Assembly: GCA_963693285.1 (NCBI GenBank)
Contig: OY848931.1
Location: 3,390,079-3,454,078, forward strand
DNA length: 64,000 nt
Origin: Xestospongia muta
Lineage: Eukaryota > Porifera > Demospongiae > Haplosclerida > Petrosiidae
Direction of reading: 5' to 3'
The notes under the pieces are model-generated. The model was not told the origin of the DNA, did not search any database, and saw nothing but the letters and a program-made list of their open reading frames with translations. Shown here piece by piece: positions 14,950 through 26,803 of this stretch (position 1 is its first letter; the number at the start of each line of letters is the position of its first letter). Position numbers and translations under genes: made by a program.

Positions 14950-15237
14950 GTAACAGCAACTATTCCAGGATATATTACTGTGTTAACAGCAACTGTTACT
15001 GTATTAGCAGCAACTATTACTGTACTAACAGCAACTGTTACAGTACCAGCAGAAACTGTCACTGTACTAGCAGCAACTATTACTGTATTAGCAGATACTG
15101 TTATTGTACCAGGAACTATTACTGTATTAACAGCAACTGTTACTGTACCAGCTGCTATTGTTGTACTAGCAAATATTACTGTACTAGAAGCAAGTATTAC
15201 AGTACTAACTAAAACTGTTATACAGTTCTATGATTAG
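14950..15237 (+). repeat. 21-bp minisatellite with an open frame, between GPCR copies 2 and 3
   Basis: About eleven imperfect 21-bp units alternate TACTGTATTAGCAGCAACTA-like and TACTGTACCAGCAGAAACTG-like forms. Read on the + strand they give 7-residue units such as TVLAATI, TVLTATV and TVPAETV for about 85 residues without a stop. No signal peptide or splice context ties it to a neighbour. It may be a stalk-exon relic or simple minisatellite DNA. The rest of the copy 2 to copy 3 spacer (14775-15324) shows nothing else. Confidence 0.7.
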
Positions 15238-15324
15238 TCTGTTACTGAGGTGTTAAGCACACAAATAGAATCCTGTCATAGACATTAGATAGTGGTTTGT
15301 TTAGTTATTGTTTTTTCAAAAGAG

Positions 15325-18300
15325 ATGCTCGCAATAATAGTTCTGTGTTTAATTTCTGTTACTTCAACTTTTGGTAAAGAAAAAGGGTGAGTACAAGTTA
15401 ATGCATGTCCAGTTTGTTTAATTGTATTTATTATAATACTGCAGTACCACTGAACCTGATAATGGCCATGGTGACTACTCTCAATCTTCACCTGCCTTAA
15501 TCTCTCCATCAGCATCTTCTCAAACAGTACTCATCTCTCCATCAGCATCTTCTCAAACAGTACTCATCTCTCTATCAGCTTCTTCTCAAACAGTCTTCAT
15601 TTCTCAATCAGCATCTTCTCAAACCATACTCATCTCTCCATCAGCATCTTCTCAAACAGTACTCATTTCTCCATCAGCTTATTCTCGAGCTCCATCTCCA
15701 AACCCTATAACTTGTTCTACTGATGGTATATGGCCAGAGACACTACAAGGTCATAATGTCACTGGTTTTTACTGTTATAAAGGAACTGTTAACGGTAAAT
15801 GATAACTTCTCTTCTCCTTACATTATAATCCTCTCCAACAGGTACCAGACGATGTAAACAAGATGGAAACTGGGATGATAATATTTATTGTTTTACTAGT
15901 GAACAATTTAATACTGTATTATCAAAAGTATAGCACTAATATAATTTATAATATCATCTCTCACTCTATTACATACACAGATCAATAGTTCTTCTATAAC
16001 AGCTTTGGAAATATTAAGTGAAAATAATGAAGATATAACAGTTGATGAAACCATTTTCTTATTGTCTACTATTGTAAATAACCAGTTAATCCAGTCACCA
16101 GAACCTGTTTCTATTAATTTCAATAAGGTATATATAATCATAATATTGTATGATATATTAGATTATTACAGTATTTGGAAATTGTGATCATTAATTTACT
16201 AACCAATGAGAATATTCCTAATGACAAGGTAAGGTCTATTGTTTACATAGCACCAATTACATGACTCATGATTACATCATTAATAATTACATTACTAATT
16301 ACAGGATAAGAGACGCTCTATTGGTAGTCAACTCCTCCTAACATTAGATCTATTTGCACTATATCTCTATAATACTACAGGACTACAGATGATAGGAGAT
16401 ACTATTGGTAGGTATATATATATATATATTAGTTGTATACTCTATGTCTCTCATGTATATATAGCATTTACTGTTAAAGAGATTACAACTATAACTGGTC
16501 CAATTCAAGCAATATCTGTTAATAATAATTCCATTACATTACCTCCTGATATATTTGATAATCTACAAGTTAAAATAGCTTCATTTTACTACCAAAATAT
16601 ATCAAGATGGTTACCTCCTGATCATCCTAACCAATCTATCATATCTCCAGTTCTCTCTTCTACTAATTGTACAGACTGTTCTATAACAGATCTGACTACA
16701 CCAGTTAGCATCTTGTTTAACTTGTCTACTCAACAGGTATAATGAGACATACTCAGTTATCATAGCAACCATATCTCTTCTTCCTCTACACAGATATCGA
16801 GTAGCAATAATTTAACTTGTGTATATTGGAAGTTTGAATTGTACATAATCCTATCAGTAATATATTGAGTGTATTATATCTCCTATTAGATCTGATATAA
16901 CATTACCAAGTGGTGAGTGGAACAGTAATGGGTGTGGTCTTATTAGTCAAGAGGGTTCAACAGTAAGATGTCAATGTGATCATCTAACACACTTTGCTAT
17001 TCTACTTAGTCCAGGAGTACCAGTATGTCTGTCTGTATGTCTGTATATATAACTGTCCATTTTATAGGTTAGTGACAAAGATCGTAAGATCCTTCAAACT
17101 ATAGGAGTTGTGTTATTACCTATCTCTCTGATATGTATGTTACTGACAATATTGACCTATCTTTGTATGAGGTAAGGCACACACACAGATATATATCAGT
17201 GATAGTATATCTGTCCATAGATCACTGTGGAGTATGAGGAACTATATTCATGTTATGTTATGCAGTAATTTATTAATAGCACAACTTCTATTTGTAGTTG
17301 GTATTGAACAAACCAAGTATTGGGTATGTGATCATGTGACTGTCACATGATTCTTCCTGTCATTTAGTATGTGTGTTCATCAATAGCTGTAGTACTGCAG
17401 TACATGTTTCTAGTGACATTTATGTGGATGTTAATGGAGGGTGTGGTCTTATATGTTGCTCTGGTTAGGGTTTTCATTAAACATCCTAAACGTTACATAG
17501 TGTGTTTTACACTATTGAGTTATGGTCAGTTAATTATATTGTTTAATTTCCTAATTGTAAATCTTATTCTATTCAGGTATTCCTGGAGTATATATGTTAA
17601 TTATAGTACCTATTGGATATCTTGTTGGTATTGATGAAAACCACAGCCATTACTTGTTATACGAGAATGAAAAACTGGTTGCGTTAGTAATAGTATTTAT
17701 ATAATTATTTAATGATAGTAAATATTTTGTAGATGTTGGTTGAATTATGAGAGTGGATTTATATGGTCATTTATTATACCAGTTATCTTAATACTACTAG
17801 TAAGTTTAATGGATGGACAAACAAATGTAATGTTACATTATCAGGTCAATATTGGTTTCTTCATCATGTCTATTGTTATAATGAGAAGACATCAAAAATC
17901 ACAACTGAATAAAACTAAAGTTGATAATATCAAGTAAGATGTATTTTAAATTTCTAAATTAATAATGTTGTTTGTTAGATATTGGTTGAAGTCATCTATA
18001 TCACTTACTATAGTGATGGGTATAGGATGGCTAGCTAATGTTCTTTTCTTTAGTGACAAATTACTGTTCATTGCATATATAATGACAGTCTTTATTGCTG
18101 GTCAAGGTATTATTATCTTCATACTTTATGTCCCTCTATCTAAACATGTAAGTATCTATTTATTACTAATAGTGGATAAATGATACACACAAACACACAC
18201 ACATACAGGTAAGAGAGGCTTACTCAAGATGGTGGAGCAATCAACAAAATAACTATCAATTTCTTGGTAAAATAAAATTATCTTTTAGTAAATCGCAGAC

Positions 18301-18537
18301 ATCAGTAAGTTACGATGATGTCATAATGACATCATGATTATTTACTTGTTTACAGGATAGTGGTAAAAATGGTGTAGGATCAGTTCCTACTGATAATATC
18401 TATGAACAATATACTCTTGGAACATTTGATGGTATATATCCATTATATAACTATTGATCCATTGTTTATTAATAGAGAGTAATGTAGATATTGCAGAGAA
18501 ATCTGCTGATCCTAAAAAAGTCAATGAATATTTGTAA
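15325..18537 (+). CDS. Adhesion-type GPCR, copy 3: minimal ectodomain, HormR, GPS, 7TM
   Basis: The ATG at 15325 opens a signal peptide (MLAIIVLCLISVTSTFG) unrelated to copies 1 and 2. Exon 2 (from about 15446) encodes a short stalk of 11-residue repeats (LISPSASSQTV) and then joins the shared HormR sequence (CSTDGIWPETLQG). There is no reelin-like module. GAIN-like exons, GPS (GEWNSNGC..HLTHFA) and the seven membrane segments match copies 1, 2 and 4 almost base for base, introns included. The tail is short and ends KVNEYL. One odd base: the second HormR half reads TRRCKQDGNW where the others read TRLCKQDGNW. The frame is intact. This is the smallest receptor of the array. Confidence 0.83.
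15502..15690 (+). repeat. 33-bp coding repeat (11-residue Ser-rich unit), about six copies
   Basis: In-frame units of CTCATCTCTCCATCAGCATC followed by TTCTCAAACAGTA encode LISPSASSQTV. Units vary little (one VFISQSASSQTI; the last is broken at SAYSRAPSPNP). This stalk differs in sequence and period from the 117-bp repeats of copies 1 and 2, so the position is conserved as a stalk while the repeat itself has been replaced. Confidence 0.9.
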
Positions 18538-18840
18538 TAAATGAAGGAAGAAGATAAAAAAATAGAATAAAAAGATTTTAATTTTACTATATAACAATAA
18601 CTATGTCATATCATTATTATATGACCAGTAGTATTAAATATTTGATACATTTTTTTATAATGAAATAGTATTTTTTTTTTATTGATATTATTTTTAAACA
18701 CAGAAGTATGTGTACTATAAAGCATATTATTATAATATATATAATACTTCAAACAAACATATTAAATTCCACAACTGTTTTTGCTATTTGAAGGAATGCT
18801 TAATTAACTATAACTATATTTTTGTTCTGGATAGAGTGAA
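18538..18840. other. Spacer between GPCR copies 3 and 4
   Basis: Very AT-rich sequence with T-runs near 18650-18680. It probably holds the copy 3 3' UTR and the copy 4 promoter. No coding potential or repeat structure was recognised. Confidence 0.4.
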
Positions 18841-21800
18841 ATGATCTTAACAGTGCTCTTATGTCTATTTTCTGTTACAACCAGTACTAATGGAAATAAG
18901 TAAGTCAATAACACTTTCTCTACATACTTTACTATAACGTGTTCTCCTCTAATAGCGAGCTAAAGTTTAACTTAGTTCTTGAAAACTGCACTAACAGTCT
19001 CTATTGTAAATTTCACGTTGTCGTTGGTTTACATCATATCATTGATGATGTCGATTTGCTTACTTTCCATTATTTGTCTGCTCATTGTGAAAGAAATTAC
19101 CAACTATATCTTCCAAATAATGGTATTGTATATTTTCAGTGGTATTCTCCTTCAACTTGCTGTTTATGGTCAATTAATGATGTCAAACTTTATATTAATG
19201 GTGACACAATTACAGTTAATCTTACAATGAAAGAAATATACTTCTTTTATAGTAGAATTAATGGACTACAATCTCAAAGATATAATTTAACTGGCCACAA
19301 TCGCAATTCAGTATTAGTGACAAAATCTTCTGTAATGACAACTGACGCAACATGTTCTGGTATGACATCTTTTACTGGCACTGTTATAACAAGCAGCTCT
19401 AGTATAACTAGAATGACTAGCTTTGCCATAAAAAACAGTGAAACATATAATTCACATTTGATTATTATACCCACTGAAACAATCAGTATTGACATAAGAA
19501 CCATAAGAACAACAAAAACAAGTAAAAACGGTCTGACCAGTATTGAAACAAGCAGTTTTAGTATAACCAGTATAACCAGTATGACCAGTGTTACTGAAAG
19601 AAGGATAACCAGTATGATCAGTACAAACATTATATCTTCTCCATCTCCAAGTCCTAAAACTTGTTCTACTGATGGTATATGGCCAGAGACACTACAAGGT
19701 CATAATGTCACTGGTTTTTACTGTTATAAAGGAACTGTTAATGGTAAATGATAACGTCTCTTCTCCTTACATTATAATCCTCTCTAACAGGTACCAGACT
19801 ATGTAAACAAGATGGAAACTGGGATGATAATATTTATTGTTTTACTAGTGAACAATTTAATACTGTATTATCAAAAGTATAGCACTAATATAATTTATAA
19901 TATCATCTCTCACTCTATTACATACACAGATCAATAGTTCTTCTATAACAGCTTTGGAAATATTAAGTGAAAATAATGAAGATATAACAGTTGATGAAAC
20001 CATTTTCTTATTGTCTACTATTGTTAATAACCGGTTAATCCAGTCACCAGAACCTGTTTCTATTAATTTCACTAAGGTATCTATAATCATTATATTGTAT
20101 GATATATTAGATTATTATAGTATTTTAAAAATGTGATCAATAATTTACTAACCAATGAGAGTATTCCTGATGACAAGGTAAGGTCTATTGTTTACATAGC
20201 ACCAATTACATGACTCATGATTACATCATTAACAATTATATTACTAATTACAGGATAAGAGACGATCTGTTGGTAGTCAACTCCTCCTAACATTAGATCT
20301 ATTTGCACTATATCTCTATAATACTACAGGACTACAGATGATAGGAGATACTATTGGTAGGTATATATATATATATTAGTTGTAAACTCTATGTCTCTCT
20401 TGTATATATAGCATTTACTGTTAAAGAGATTACAAATATAACTGGTCCAATTCAAGCAATATCTGTTAATAATAATTCTATTACATTACCTCCTGATATA
20501 TTTGATAATCTACAAGTTAAAATAGCTTCATTTTACTACCAAAATTTATCAAGATGGTTACCTCCTGATCATCCTAACCAATCTATCATATCTCCAGTTC
20601 TCTCTTCTACTAATTGTACAGACTGTTCTATAACAGATCTGACTACACCAGTTAACATCTTCTTTAACTTGTCTAGTCAACAGGTATAACAAGATATAGT
20701 CAGTTGTCATAGCAACCATATCTCTTCTTCCTCTACACAGATATCAAGTAGCGATAATTTAACTTGTGTATATTGGAAGTTTAAATTGTACATAATCCTA
20801 TCAGTAATATATTGAGTGTATTATATCTCCTATTAGATCTGATATAAGATTACCAAGTGGTGAGTGGAACAGTAATGGGTGTGGTCTTATTAGTCAAGAG
20901 GGTTCAACAGTAAGATGTCAATGTGATCATCTAACACACTTTGCTATTCTACTTAGTCCAGGAGTACCAGTATGTCTGTCTGTATGTCTGTATATATAAC
21001 TGTCCATTTTATAGGTTAGTGACAAAGATCGTAAGATCCTTCAAACTATAGGAGTTGTGTTATTACCTATCTCTCTGATATGTATGTTACTGACAATATT
21101 GACCTATCTTTGTATGAGGTAAGGCACACACACACATATATCAGTGATAGTATATCTGTCCATAGATCACTGTGGAGTATGAGGAACTATATTCATGTTA
21201 TGTTATGTAGTAATTTATTGATAGCACAACTTCTATTTGTAGTGGGTATTGAACAAACCAAGTATTGGGTATGTAGTCATGTGACTGTCACATGATTCTT
21301 CCTGTCATTTAGTATGTGTGTTCATCAATAGCTGTAGTACTGCAGTACATGTTTCTAGTGACATTTATGTGGATGTTAATGGAGGGTGTGGTCTTATATG
21401 TTGCTCTGGTTAGGGTTTTCATTAAACATCCTAAACGTTACATAGTGTGTTTTACACTATTGAGTTATGGTCAGTTAATTATATTGTTTAATTTCCTAAT
21501 TGTAAATTTTATTCTATTCAGGTATTCCTGGAGTATATATGTTAATTATAGTACCTATTGGATATCTTGTTGGTATTGATGAAAACCACAACCATTACTT
21601 GTTATACGAGAATGAAAAACTGGTTGCGTTAGTAATAGTAGTTATATAATTATTTAATGATAGTAAGTATTTTGTAGATGTTGGTTGAATTATGAGAGTG
21701 GATTTATATGGTCATTTATTATACCAGTTATCTTAATACTTCTAGTAAGTTTAATGGATGTACAGACAAATGTAATGTTACATTATCAGGTCAATATTGG

Positions 21801-22563
21801 TTTCTTCATCATGTCTATTGTTATAATGAGAAGACATCAAAAATCACAACTGAATAAAACTAAAGTTGATAATATGAAGTAAGATGTATTTAAATTTCTA
21901 AATTAATATTGTTGTTTGTTAGATATTGGTTGAAGTCATCTATATCACTTACTATAGTGATGGGTATAGGATGGCTAGCTAATGTTCTTTTCTTTAGTGA
22001 CAAATTACTGTTCATTGCATATATAATGACAGTCTTTATTGCTGGTCAAGGTATTATTATCTTCATACTTTATGTCCCTCTATCTAAACATGTAAGTATC
22101 TGTTTATCACTAGTAGAGGATAAATGATACACACACACACACACATGCAGGTAAGAGAGGCTTACTCAAGATGGTGGAGCAATCAACAAAATAACTATCA
22201 ATTTCTTGGTAAATTATCTTTAACCAAATCAACTTTGATGCGAACATCAGTAAGTTACAATGATGTCATAATGACATCATGATATATACTTGTTTACAGG
22301 ATAGTGGTAAAAATAGTGCAAGACCAGTTCCTACTGGTAATATCTATGGACAATATACTCTTGGAACATTTGATGGTATATATCCATTATATAACTATTG
22401 ATCCATTATTTATTTGTTAGAGAGTACAGCAGATATTTTAGAAGAATCAACATTGAAAATTGAAAATTTTATACCAGATAATACAACTAAGAACAATGAT
22501 TTAGAGAACATTGAATATACTCTAGTAATGAAAAATGAAAGAGCAGTAGTAATATCTATTTAA
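18841..22563 (+). CDS. Adhesion-type GPCR, copy 4: single reelin-like segment, short stalk, HormR, GPS, 7TM
   Basis: The ATG at 18841 begins a signal peptide (MILTVLLCLFSVTTSTNG) related to that of copy 3. Exon 2 (18956-19744) has a compact segment with YFQWYSPSTCCLWSINDVKL, which lines up with the FAWNQTY..VWALDNI strand of copies 1 and 2, so I read it as a reduced reelin-like module. A Ser/Thr stalk and HormR (CSTDGIWPETLQG) follow in the same exon. GAIN-like exons, GPS (SDIRLPSGEWNSNGC..HLTHFA) and 7TM follow the array pattern. The tail exon is the longest and most distinct (ends RAVVISI). The frame is intact. Confidence 0.82.
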
Positions 22564-22745
22564 TACAACATGAAATACTTTATTTTTTAAAATATTATGC
22601 AAGACTTAATTTATTTAATACAATACATGAAATACTTTATTTTTTAAAATATTATGCAAGACTTAATTTATTTAATACAATACATGAAATACTTTATTTT
22701 TTATTATAATACATGTACCAAGTAACATGAAATATTTTATTTTTA
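22564..22745 (+). repeat. Tandem repeat, about 62-bp unit, in the 3' UTR of GPCR copy 4
   Basis: A unit containing ATGAAATACTTTATTTTTTA, AAATATTATGCAAGACTTAA and TTTATTTAATACAA occurs twice almost exactly. A third partial copy follows, and a diverged fourth ATGAAATATTTTATTTTTAA lies near 22728. It fills the gap between the receptor stop and TRMU. Confidence 0.85.
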
Positions 22746-22780
22746 ATGTAATTATTATTTAATTAATAGGTTGTTCTGAA

Positions 22781-24448
22781 ATGTTTAGCAGTAAAGTAAG
22801 TAAGATAGCTGTGGCAATGTCAGGTGGAGTTGACTCTACTGTGGCAGCTCTCTTACTAAAGAAACAAGGTGAGTGTATCCTCATAATAATCACACTATCC
22901 TGCTCTTACAAGGATATCAAGTAGAGGGTGTATTTATGGTTAATTGGGATGAGAAAGATGAATTAGGAGTGTGTACTTCAGATACTGAGTATCGTCAAGT
23001 TCAGGAGGTGTGTCATCATATTGGGATATCATGTCATAGAGTGGAGTTTGTTAAGGAGTATTGGAACAATGTGTTCAAGTGGGTGTGGTTTTATATCACT
23101 CTGACTGAAGTATGCAGTGATTTTCTCCAGGAATATCAACGAGGGCGGACACCAAATCCTGATATATTATGTAATCAACATATTAAATTTGGTGTATTCA
23201 ATTATTACATCATCAATAAAATGATGATGGATAAGATAGCCACTGGACATTATGCAAGACTTAAGAAAAAGAAAAATGGCAGTGAGAGTTGATACATCAA
23301 AATTTAACCGCTCAAATTTCAATTTTAGATATGAGCTTACTACAAGCTTTTGACAAGAGAAAAGATCAAACTTTCTTTTTAGCAACTGTGTCACAAGTAG
23401 TGATGTAACTTGTATGTTACTATTAATAGCTAGTGTATCTATTTTTAGAATGCACTCCAAACATCACTGTTCCCTATTGGTCACCTGACTAAATCTCAAG
23501 TGCGGGCAATTGCCCAGGACAATGGATTACATGAAATAGCTAATAAGAAAGAAGTAATAATTATAATTAATAAAATTAATATATAAATGTATTGTCTTGT
23601 TTATATAATAGAGTATGGGATTATGTTTTATTGGTAAAAGACAATTTCCAACATTTATTACTGAGGTAAAACACAGATTTAATAATAGCAGTTAATGATA
23701 GGGGCTAAAGTATCTTGAAGGAGAACCTGGTGATATTATAACAGTTGATGGCAAAAAATTAGGAGAACACAAAGGTGATATACATGTAATAAATGTATCT
23801 ATTATAATGATATTATAGGACATCAATTATATACAATTGGACAACGAGCAAGATTAGGGGGATACCCTCATCCTTGGTTTGTAGTGGAGAAAAACATCAC
23901 AAACAATGTCATAATAGTGGTAGGTGTACAAGGGAATGGTCACTCACATATTAACATAATTTGTAGTTAAACATGATCTTAGTTCAAATTCCAATTAATT
24001 ATACTGCAAACAAGAAAAGGAAATACCATTCATTCATGGCAGTCCAATATGCATGAACCAGATCATCCATAAATGTACAACTTCTATGAACCATGATATA
24101 TTATAACACACTGTATTGTTTAATAGGCTGAAGGATCAGATCATCCAGCATTATATTCTCAACAACTAATAACTCAAATTCCTTACTGGATTAATGAAGG
24201 GTCCATGGAGGATGGGATAGAGTATCAAGCTAGATACCGCCACCAACAAGAACTATGTAAGTTAGCATTGTTACATATGTTGCTATGGCAACCGCATAGT
24301 TTGTTGTAGAGTATATAAAATGAAGAATGGTGGTTTACATGTGAGGACATCTGTCCCTCTCCGAGCTGTTACCCCCGGCCAATATATAGTGTTTTATAAG
24401 GCGGAGGAGTGCTTGGGTGGAGCTTGTATTGACAAAACAATAAAGTGA
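22781..24448 (+). CDS. TRMU: Mitochondrial tRNA-specific 2-thiouridylase
   Basis: MnmA/TRMU family enzyme that transfers sulfur to U34 of mitochondrial Lys, Glu and Gln tRNAs. The N-terminal PP-loop ([19 protein letters not shown]) gives the ATP-pyrophosphatase site. [14 protein letters not shown] contains the first catalytic Cys and [15 protein letters not shown] the second. [20 protein letters not shown] and [15 protein letters not shown] are family blocks, and the C-terminal barrel ends [12 protein letters not shown]. About ten short exons join in frame, for example GGC A/AT ATG across the intron ending near 23330. The N terminus begins close to the PP-loop, with little room for a targeting peptide. 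The gene follows GPCR copy 4 closely and converges on ALDH5A1. Confidence 0.93.
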
Positions 24449-24507
24449 TTCTCTTATTAACAAACTGTTACTATAGCAATTATCATTTATCACAGATTTA
24501 TGACCAA

Positions 24508-26626
24508 TTAAAGTTGTAAATTACCCCAACACAGATATTTAATATGGAGGTATTCATTTATACCATACTTCGATCCTTCACGACCTAAGCCACTTTGTTT
24601 AACACCACCAAATGGAGCTACTTCAGTTGATAACAAAGCCTCATTAGCACCCACAATACCAGTCTCTAGTTTCTCAGCAACACGCCAAATTTGACTGATA
24701 TCAGAAGAGTAGAAATAGCCTAGTGGGTGGAGACTATGATGTCATGATGAGATTATAATGTACTGACCTACAAGTCCATAATGTGTAGCATTAGCTATTG
24801 TCACTGCTTCTTGTTCATCATTAAATCTAGTTGATCTTAGTAACCACCCCCTAGTTAATAAACTTACTTAATAATAGGGGCAACAGGTCCAAAGGTCTCT
24901 TCTTTATTAATTATCATATCTTGTGTAATGTCAACTAAGACTGAAGGCTGATAAAATGTGTTTGGAAGGTCATTAACTCTAGCTCCACCCACTAACACAT
25001 GACCTCCTTTCTCTTTAACATCTTGTACATGACGTTCAACCTCATGGGATAAAAATGGCTTTAATTAGAGTAGTCACCAAGGAATACTTTTTCGACTGCA
25101 GCTGTTGTAATAAGTGGTCCTTGTTGAACATCTTCCTTAAACGCATCTCCAACTTTAAGAGCTGACACTTGTTTAGCAAATTCCTCTACAAATTGATCAT
25201 AAATGCCACTTTGTACCAGGAGACGATTAGGACAGACACAAGTCTAACAAAGCATTATATCACATGACTATCATGTGACAAATCTAACCTGTCCTGTATT
25301 ACGAAATTTACCAGCCATTGCACCTCGGACTGCAGCCTGTACATCAGCTGTATTAAAGACAATGAAAGGGGCATTCCCTCCTAATTCAAGTGAGACTTTT
25401 TTAATTGTATTAGCACACTTGGCCATTAGTTTCTATAAGAGAGATAAGAAAGGGGTGGAGGAAGGGGTGGAGTTAACCTTTCCAGTGGCTGTAGATCCAG
25501 TAAATGATAATTTACCTATCCGATCATCTTCTAATAGTGTATTACTGACTTCCTCTACTGACTCACGGCTACAAGTGATAACATTTAATACTCCAGCTGG
25601 AAGTCCTGCTTCATGAGCCAGCTAAAGATATAAATGATGTCATAATGATGTCATTAGTTTACTAACTTCTGCTATAGCTAAAGCACTAAGTGGTGTTTCT
25701 TCAGAGGGTTTAACCACGGCAGCACATCCAGCTGCCAGAGCAGCTCCTGCTTTGCGAGTTATCATAGCTATAGGGAAATTCCACTAGAGAACAATAGAAT
25801 ATATAAAATGAACATAATAATATTTACTGGAACAATTAGAGCAGCCACGCCCACTGGTTGTTTTAAGAGTAAGATCCTTCTATCATTAATTGTTGGAGGT
25901 ACAATATCTCCATATACTCTCTTCCCTTCTTCTGCATACCATTCCACAAAAGATGCACCATAAGCTACTTCTGTTGTAGCTTCACCGAGGGGTTTACCCT
26001 AATCATTAAGACATTAATTAATATTAATATTAAGGCATTAATTAATATAGTCTATATCATACTAACCTGTTCAAGTGTTATAATTTTAGCTAAATCAGAT
26101 TGATATCTCATCATTAATTCATACCATTTACGTAAGACATGAGCTCTCTCCTGTAGTTATATAGAATAAATTAAGATTATTAAAAGATTAATAAACTACT
26201 TTAGCCGTATATCTTGCCCAATTCTTTTGAGCAGTATATGATGACTCAACAGCCAATTGAACATCCTCTCCAGTCATATCAGGTACCTGATATATAGTAG
26301 CATATTATATATAGTAATATAACTAGCAATGCCAAATTATAGTACATTTGTTTTAAAGTCTATAGTACATTAATGTATCATGTTCATTTCTAGTGGCATC
26401 ACGATCTAACCACAATATGTGGTCATGCATACAGATCATATTCTAGTGGATCATGTACCTCAGTGATTAGTTCTAATGAGGCGGGGTTCATGACGGGATA
26501 GGTTGTACCTCTAATGGATGATACCCATTGACCTCCGATCCATGCTTTGTTATTAATTAGTGCTGATCGAGCAATTTCTGGCACTCCACGTCCAAGAAAA
26601 TCTAAAGATTTCTTACCAGCAGACAT
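24508..26626 (-). CDS. ALDH5A1: Succinate-semialdehyde dehydrogenase
   Basis: Aldehyde dehydrogenase superfamily, oxidising succinic semialdehyde to succinate in GABA catabolism (mitochondrial in animals). Read on the - strand from [14 protein letters not shown] (26626). [17 protein letters not shown] is the N-terminal strand. [19 protein letters not shown] (near 25230) holds the catalytic Cys, and its C-x-C pair is the redox-switch arrangement typical of SSADH. The C terminus reads [20 protein letters not shown], with [10 protein letters not shown] before the stop at 24508. A splice acceptor lies just upstream of the ATG. The upstream exon is best read as 5' UTR, since joining it in frame gives a stop. 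It shares a divergent promoter with MCM10. Confidence 0.9.
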
Positions 26627-26790
26627 TGCTGTAAAGAAATAAACTATTTAGTGAAATTAAAGGATCATTAATAAAAATATACAGTATACGAAAGGAACGC
26701 CCACATACTTTTAATTAATCATATTAATTAAGATTAATTAATAATAATTAGTTATTACCTTTTCTTAACTCCTCCCATTTTCGTTGGATA

Positions 26791-26800
26791 ACGCGGGAAA
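26791..26800 (+). promoter_or_regulatory. Putative E2F site upstream of MCM10
   Basis: ACGCGGGAAA lies three bases before the MCM10 ATG. Its reverse complement TTTCCCGCGT fits the E2F/DP consensus TTTSSCGC. Replication genes including MCM10 are E2F targets in other animals. The site also lies in the presumed 5' exon of divergent ALDH5A1. Confidence 0.5.
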
Positions 26801-26803
26801 GTC

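Noticed and set aside
5798..20136. Pairs of about 60-77 codon frames on both strands near 5.9, 12.2, 16.0 and 20.0 kb
   Set aside because: The + strand frames are the GAIN-like exon read into its intron, and the - strand frames are shadows. No separate gene is needed.
26639..26803. Mitochondrial presequence exon for ALDH5A1 upstream of 26626
   Set aside because: The frame MTFPRYPTKMGGVKK joined to the next exon gives an immediate stop, so the upstream exon is treated as 5' UTR.
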